Positions 49,686 through 54,513 of a stretch of DNA of 54,513 nt are shown piece after piece. The position numbers were made by a program, and so were the translations under genes. Each line of letters begins with the position of its first letter. The first letter of the stretch is position 1. The notes beneath the pieces were generated by a model that saw nothing but the letters and a program-made list of their open reading frames with translations, searched no databases and was not told the origin of the DNA. Source of the DNA: a virus; IMG/VR virus record IMGVR_UViG_3300027741_000083, positions 1 through 54,513 of that record; one strand, 5' to 3'.

Positions 49686-50050
49686 ATTTTTTTCTCTATG
49701 TAATCTATTAATAGTGAAATATTAATACTAGGTTCTTCTTTGTTTTTAGGATGTTTAGCAAAGATTTTTAATGTTGTTAATATCTCATCAGATGTTCTAA
49801 TCTTATTATTAGAAGTTTCGCTTGGATCAATTAAATATTCTTCTGGAACAGTAGTTAGATAATCCTCACTTTTAATAAAATAATGATAAAATTTTTTTTC
49901 GTCTATTAGACCAGAAAGAACGTTAACTACTTCCCATATTCTGTCTTTATCCCCATTTATAAATAACGATGAAGTAAATATCATATCTTTTATTTTTAAA
50001 AACTGCCCCTCTTTGAATTTATTCATCATTTCTTCTTGTTCGATCATCAC
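49682..50050 (-). CDS. Hypothetical protein
   Basis: 122 residues; KFKEGQFLKIKDMIFTSSLFINGDKDRIWEVVNVLSGL... resembles a small beta-barrel followed by a helical C-terminus (ISLLIDYIEKKI). First Met pair MMIEQEEMMN leaves the exact start open. AGGGGGAAT upstream. Confidence 0.5.
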   Translation of the reverse strand: MMIEQEEMMNKFKEGQFLKIKDMIFTSSLFINGDKDRIWEVVNVLSGLIDEKKFYHYFIKSEDYLTTVPEEYLIDPSETSNNKIRTSDEILTTLKIFAKHPKNKEEPSINISLLIDYIEKKI

Positions 50051-50138
50051 AATTCCCCCTGTAATATTTTAAAGCATTGTACTCTTTTATAACTACTAAG
50101 CAAGTATATTATAATATTTATACGCTTAATAATAAAGC

Positions 50139-50167
50139 TTTACTTTTTAAACGTTATAAATTAAAAT
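50139..50167 (+). promoter_or_regulatory. TTTACT-class promoter
   Basis: TTTACT (50139-50144), 17-bp spacer, TAAAAT (50162-50167), with AAAGCTTTACTTT over the -35. It serves the 90-residue gene at 50194. Confidence 0.65.
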
Positions 50168-50193
50168 AAATTTTCAATTAACAAAAAGGAGGT

Positions 50194-50466
50194 ATGATGG
50201 ATAATACAACAAAGTACAAAATAGAGGCGTTATCAAAATCACATGACTTTAGATATGCTAAATTAATTGAGGCAATCTCTGAAAAAAAATCACAAAAAAT
50301 AGATGATTTAAGCTCAATTAATCATATTAAACAAATATTATTTGATATTGAAGCGATCAGGATGGAAATAGATCAAATAACAAAACCAAAAAGTAAAAAT
50401 ATTTTTGTTGAATTAAAGGAAAAATTTATTAAACGGCTAGAGTTACAACAAAGTTTTTTTATATAA
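50194..50466 (+). CDS. Hypothetical helical protein
   Basis: 90 residues, helical and basic (LSKSHDFRYAKLIEAISEKKSQK). AAGGAGG site four to eight bases before ATG. A single-gene unit with its own promoter and terminator, pointing against its neighbours. No family recognised. Confidence 0.6.
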   Translation: MMDNTTKYKIEALSKSHDFRYAKLIEAISEKKSQKIDDLSSINHIKQILFDIEAIRMEIDQITKPKSKNIFVELKEKFIKRLELQQSFFI

Positions 50467-50477
50467 ATAATATTTTT

Positions 50478-50508
50478 GCCCAGCTTAATTTTAGCTGGGC
50501 GTTTTTTT
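50478..50508. terminator. Rho-independent terminator
   Basis: GCCCAGCT (50478-50485) and AGCTGGGC (50493-50500) form a GC-rich stem followed by GTTTTTTTA. It ends the 50194 gene; on the other strand it lies just beyond the ssb stop, with an A/T-rich tail, so it may act both ways. Confidence 0.9.
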
Positions 50509-50509
50509 A

Positions 50510-50914
50510 TTAAAATGGTATTTCATCATTAAAATCTTCGTTTCTAACGCTTTTTTCTTCGTAATTATTTTCTGATTTATATTCTTTTTTTTCACGATCC
50601 TGAGAAAGTTGCGGTAAAACTATTTCTGGATATAGTATTTTTTTTATTTCTCTTTGAACTCCATCATTATCTGTATATTTTTCAAAAGATATTGTTCCGC
50701 AAATTGTAAGACGCATACCTTTTTTAACGTATTTTTGAGCGATTTCAGCCGTTTTATCAAAACAGGCTACCACCCACCATGCTTGATCTGTTTTCTCTTT
50801 CTCTGATTTGCTCATAAGCGGTGCAACACTAAAACTAGCCCATAGCTTTCCGCTTTGAGTTGATCCGGTTTTAGGGTCTGCTCCGACATTTCCAACAATT
50901 GTTATTTTTTGCAT
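50510..50914 (-). CDS. ssb: Single-stranded DNA-binding protein
   Basis: 134 residues from ATG at 50914 (GAGGGAGAAGAA before it); the frame is open 12 codons further. OB-fold: MQKITIVGNVGADPKTG, KLWASFSVAPLMS, QAWWVVACFDKTAEIAQKYVKKGMRLTICGTISFEKYTDNDG. The acidic tail ends DEIPF, the partner-recruiting tip of bacterial SSBs. It coats ssDNA during phage replication and recombination. Confidence 0.93.
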   Translation of the reverse strand: MQKITIVGNVGADPKTGSTQSGKLWASFSVAPLMSKSEKEKTDQAWWVVACFDKTAEIAQKYVKKGMRLTICGTISFEKYTDNDGVQREIKKILYPEIVLPQLSQDREKKEYKSENNYEEKSVRNEDFNDEIPF

Positions 50915-50974
50915 TTCTTCTCCCTCGTTAAATTTTAATTCTTGATTCATTTTTAAAGTTTCAATTATAACTAT

Positions 50975-51055
50975 TCATTTATTTTTTTCTGCTTGTTCTT
51001 TAACCGATCTTTCATGACACCAAACACAATATGGTGGTTTTACACAACAATTCAT
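50975..51055 (-). CDS. Tiny Cys-rich protein, 26 aa
   Basis: 26 residues (MNCCVKPPYCVWCHERS...) behind AGGAGA nine bases before ATG. CC...C..CH could hold one zinc ion. Between ssb and the DUF1064 nuclease; expression plausible. Confidence 0.45.
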   Translation of the reverse strand: MNCCVKPPYCVWCHERSVKEQAEKNK

Positions 51056-51069
51056 TTTTTCTTCTCCTG

Positions 51070-51462
51070 TTAAATTTCTATTGGTTCTAAATTAAAAAAG
51101 TGCTTAAGTAATTTTTTTTTAAGCTTGTATACTGGAGTCATAGTAGCTTTCCCTCCTTTTACTTCCCAGAGCTCGTAAGAGTCATCTAGTTTTGTAATAC
51201 GAAAATCAATAATCATTTTAGGAGGCCTCTTACAATTAAGAGGAAATTTAAATATAACTTGCCTTTCTACCGCTTTTATTTCTTTATTTTTTAACTTATG
51301 TTCAGCTAAAATTGCCACTTTTGCTTCTTTTTTTGAATCATAAACTACCCCATTTACTGTAGTTTTTATTGCGTTATATTTATTTTTTTTTATTTTATTA
51401 GTTGATTTATAGTTATGATTCAAATTTACTAATCTTGGTTTTTTTTTATTTAATATTAACAT
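51070..51462 (-). CDS. DUF1064 nuclease-like protein
   Basis: 130 residues from ATG at 51462; a TTG ten codons earlier is possible. Core KNKYNAIKTTVNGVVYDSKKEAKVAILAEHKLKNKEI (residues ~25-62) and MIIDFRITKLDDSYELWEVKGGKAT..TPVYKLKKKL are the DUF1064 (PF06356) pattern: Glu in KKEA, Asp in IDF, ExK in WEVKGG, a PD-(D/E)XK nuclease fold. Probably a structure-specific recombination nuclease. Confidence 0.85.
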   Translation of the reverse strand: MLILNKKKPRLVNLNHNYKSTNKIKKNKYNAIKTTVNGVVYDSKKEAKVAILAEHKLKNKEIKAVERQVIFKFPLNCKRPPKMIIDFRITKLDDSYELWEVKGGKATMTPVYKLKKKLLKHFFNLEPIEI

Positions 51463-51475
51463 TTTTATTATTTTT

Positions 51476-52663
<1,188 letters not shown>

Positions 52664-52666
52664 TGA

Positions 52667-52924
52667 TTACTCCTCCTTGTGTATTTCTATTTTACAATAG
52701 CAATTTTTTAATTGCTCTCTGCAATAAAAACAAATAGAGGCTATTATAGCCTCCATTGCTAGACTTTTATTATCAAAAAAAAATAGAGTACAATTATTTT
52801 TTTTACAAATATCATTTACTTCTAATTTTTCTTGATCCGTATTTATAAAATAAATTTTATTATAAAATTTATTTTGGTTCTTAATTTTAAAAAAAAATTT
52901 TTTAAGAAAAAATCTTTGTTTCAA
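52667..52924 (-). CDS. Small Cys-rich hypothetical protein
   Basis: 85 residues, starting probably at TTG 52924 close to the previous stop. Basic/aromatic N-terminus (RFFLKKFFFKIKNQNKFYNKIYF) and a Cys-rich end (ICFYCREQLKNCYCKIEI). The start is uncertain; Met57 is the first ATG. Confidence 0.4.
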   Translation of the reverse strand: MKQRFFLKKFFFKIKNQNKFYNKIYFINTDQEKLEVNDICKKNNCTLFFFDNKSLAMEAIIASICFYCREQLKNCYCKIEIHKEE

Positions 52925-52925
52925 T

Positions 52926-53162
52926 TTAATCTATGTCAGGACGGATTTTATTTGCTTTTATTTTCCCTTTTGAGTCTTTTTCCATCCATCTCGCCCTTCG
53001 TTTTGGCACTCCTCGCCTTGTTGTAAACCAGTGAGTAATTGCTGACTCATTTATTTTTAACTTTTTAGCTAGTTTATATTGACTACCGTAATAGTCAGTA
53101 ATTATTTTTCTAACTTTTTCCAAAAATAAAAGATCAAACTTTTTTTCTTCTTTTTCGATCAT
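52926..53162 (-). CDS. YdaS/Cro-like helix-turn-helix repressor
   Basis: 78 residues. VRKIITDYYGSQYKLAKKLKINESAITHWFTTRRGVPKRRARWME plus KANKIRPDID is the YdaS/Cro-type layout, a helix-turn-helix with the typical 'RPDI' end. It lies downstream of a TTTACT-class promoter that overlaps the same operator as the csrA promoter, so it probably represses both sides, and it is a good candidate for regulator of the whole operator class. Confidence 0.82.
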   Translation of the reverse strand: MIEKEEKKFDLLFLEKVRKIITDYYGSQYKLAKKLKINESAITHWFTTRRGVPKRRARWMEKDSKGKIKANKIRPDID

Positions 53163-53194
53163 GTTTTTCTCTGTTTTATTGATAATAACTTAAA

Positions 53195-53223
53195 ATTATA
53201 TTTTAATTATTATACTAAGTAAA
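53195..53223 (-). promoter_or_regulatory. TTTACT-class promoter for the YdaS/Cro-like gene
   Basis: Minus strand TTTACT (53218-53223), 17-bp spacer, TATAAT (53195-53200), the best match of the class. AGTAAAGCTTTATTT here is the mirror of AATAAAGCTTTACTT at about 53264-53278, so two operators face each other in the divergent region. Confidence 0.75.
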
Positions 53224-53271
53224 GCTTTATTTATAATAGTTTTATTTTAATATTTATTTTTAAAATAAAGC

Positions 53272-53300
53272 TTTACTTTTTATAAATATAAGATTACAAT
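53272..53300 (+). promoter_or_regulatory. TTTACT-class promoter for csrA
   Basis: TTTACT (53272-53277), 17-bp spacer, TACAAT (53295-53300). The AAAGCTTTACTT operator covers the -35. The leader from about 53307 to the ATG is short and contains AGAGG. Confidence 0.7.
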
Positions 53301-53329
53301 TCTTTTTTATAAAAAAAGAGGCTAAAAAA

Positions 53330-53533
53330 ATGTTAATTTTAACAAGGAAAAGAAATCAAAAAGTGCTATTAAAAAAAGGAGATCTTGAAATCGGTATTAT
53401 TGTATTGGGTGCGCAAGGAGGTCAAGTTAGACTTGGTTTTGAAGCAGGTCCCGATGTAAGAATAGACAGAGAAGAGATATCAATAAAAAGAAAAAAAGTT
53501 TTTCAAAAAGAACCTATAACTATAAATCATTAA
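53330..53533 (+). CDS. csrA: CsrA-family RNA-binding regulator
   Basis: 67 residues, the full length of CsrA. MLILTRKRNQKVLLKKGDLEIGIIVLGAQGGQVRLGFEAG reads as the conserved beta1-beta4 with the RNA-binding N-terminal LTRKR; PDVRIDREEI follows with the conserved Arg. CsrA binds GGA in mRNA leaders and changes translation. A phage copy could redirect host metabolism or control phage leaders. First gene of the early operon that continues with the RecE-like gene. Confidence 0.93.
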   Translation: MLILTRKRNQKVLLKKGDLEIGIIVLGAQGGQVRLGFEAGPDVRIDREEISIKRKKVFQKEPITINH

Positions 53534-53548
53534 TAAGGAGGAAATAAA

Positions 53549-54513
53549 ATGCAAGGAAAAAAGCAAAAGACAAACTGGTTAATAAATAAATACGATCCTG
53601 AAAAGGGAATTAATTTTAAAAAAGGAGAAAATGTCAAAGTTTTTGATATGTCAATTGAAGATTATCATAATGAGATTGGCTTATCATCTTCATCAATCAA
53701 AATAATCTTACAGAACCCCCAGAAATTTTATATAAAATATATTTTAAAAAAAGAAAAAAATAAGACAGAACGAAGCGAGGCACTTAAAATTGGAAGCGCT
53801 ACGCATGCTTATTTAACAGAAAGAGAAGAATTTAAAAAAAAATATTTTATACAGTTAGAATATCTTAATAAAAATACTAATAAATATAAAGCTTTAGCAC
53901 AGGAAGTAAAAAAATCAGGGAAAGAAATATTAGATAAAGATAAATTCTTTGATTTGATGGGAATGAAGAAATCATTATTTAATAGTGTTATTTATAATAA
54001 AGAGGATTTAGAATCTGCTGGATTAAATTCTGAAAAGCCTTTGAAAGGAGATTATGTATTTACCGATGGTTACGCTGAGAAATCGATTTTTTGGAAAGAT
54101 AAAGAAACAGGTTTAATTTTAAAATCAAGACCTGATTATTTTAAAATAGACGGTTTATTTAATTTTATTAATGATTTTAAAACTGTAGCAAGCGCAGAAG
54201 AGAACGATTTTGGTAGAGCAATATATTTGTATGGCTATTATATACAGGCAGCTATGGAATTAGATGCTGTTTTTCAGTTAACTGGGATAAATGGTAATTT
54301 TTTAAATTCAACCGTTGAAAAAGAATATCCTTATTGCGCCGCTTTTTATTCTTACAATGACGCTTTAATTGAAATGGGAAAAGAAAGTATAAAAAAAGCG
54401 TTATCTATTTTTTTGGAATGTAAAAAAAATAATGAGTGGACATCTTATCAAAAAAGTATGAAGGATATATCTATGCCATATTGGGCAGAAAATAAAGTAG
54501 GACAAATGGTAAC
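53549..54513 (+). CDS. RecE-like PD-(D/E)XK exonuclease (runs across the genome join)
   Basis: ATG at 53549 with AAGGAGG seven bases upstream; the gene continues at base 136 and stops at 148, about 325 residues. Residues ~48-70 (IGLSSSSIKIILQNPQKFYIKYIL) and ~85-95 (KIGSATHAYLTE) are the RecE/DUF3799 entry, TGLILKSRPDYF (Asp, ~190-200) and FINDFKTVAS (DxK, ~208-217) the catalytic site, YLYGYYIQAAMELD the C-terminal helix. It degrades one strand of linear DNA 5' to 3' for annealing by its partner. Confidence 0.88.
   Translation, partial: MQGKKQKTNWLINKYDPEKGINFKKGENVKVFDMSIEDYHNEIGLSSSSIKIILQNPQKFYIKYILKKEKNKTERSEALKIGSATHAYLTEREEFKKKYFIQLEYLNKNTNKYKALAQEVKKSGKEILDKDKFFDLMGMKKSLFNSVIYNKEDLESAGLNSEKPLKGDYVFTDGYAEKSIFWKDKETGLILKSRPDYFKIDGLFNFINDFKTVASAEENDFGRAIYLYGYYIQAAMELDAVFQLTGINGNFLNSTVEKEYPYCAAFYSYNDALIEMGKESIKKALSIFLECKKNNEWTSYQKSMKDISMPYWAENKVGQMV
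54379..54513. repeat. Terminal direct repeat, right copy
   Basis: Copy of 1-135 with G at 54387 instead of A at 9. See the left copy. Confidence 0.95.

Overview
The window is one complete, strongly AT-rich genome of a contractile-tailed (myovirus-type) bacteriophage, closed into a circle. The first 135 bases repeat as the last 135 with one mismatch, and the RecE-like gene at the right end runs across the join, so the unique length is 54,378 bp. No integrase was recognised, so lifestyle is open. The host is not identifiable from sequence alone. A phage-borne CsrA, an IS1595-type element with its own passenger genes and the low GC point loosely to an AT-rich, possibly host-associated proteobacterium; that is inference.

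Layout. 53.3-54.5 and 0-3.3 kb (+): csrA, RecE-like nuclease, putative annealing partner, adenine methyltransferase, a tRNA-like gene, a membrane-anchored dNTP-pyrophosphohydrolase-like protein and small genes. 3.4-15.4 kb (-): lipoprotein, tail-fibre chaperone, collar fibre, baseplate (DUF2612, gpJ, gp25-like, spike, hub, plug, Dit-like), tape measure, frameshifted tail chaperone, tube and sheath. 15.7-21.5 kb (+): small early genes, a SNF2 helicase broken by an insertion sequence and a nonsense codon, and a metallophosphoesterase. 21.8-37.1 kb (-): neck, head completion, capsid, DUF2213 protease/scaffold, a MuF protein carrying an intein, portal, TerL, a holin/spanin-like cluster, two secreted proteins and a TerS-like protein. 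37.3-40.6 kb (+): small early genes and an XRE regulator. 40.7-43.0 kb (-): a ParB / glycosyltransferase / TET-JBP oxygenase cassette, a probable DNA base hypermodification pathway. 43.0-53.2 kb (mostly -): small genes, a polytopic membrane protein, one canonical CAU tRNA and one tRNA-like gene, SSB, DUF1064 nuclease, DUF1376 replication protein and a YdaS/Cro-like regulator.

The most remarkable feature is the MuF intein. Its 945-bp coding region carries, on the opposite strand and almost end to end, a 288-residue open frame that looks like a homing endonuclease (helix-turn-helix plus D...ExK). The two frames are in exact codon-over-codon register. A second genome-wide pattern is a shared promoter/operator: TTTACT, 16-17 bp, TATAAT, with AAAGTAAAG-type half-sites over the -35 box, in front of at least seven transcription units including both sides of the csrA/YdaS-like divergent region. 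Several genes are broken (IS insertion, two in-frame TAA codons, two apparent frameshifts), from decay or from sequencing error. No endolysin was recognised.
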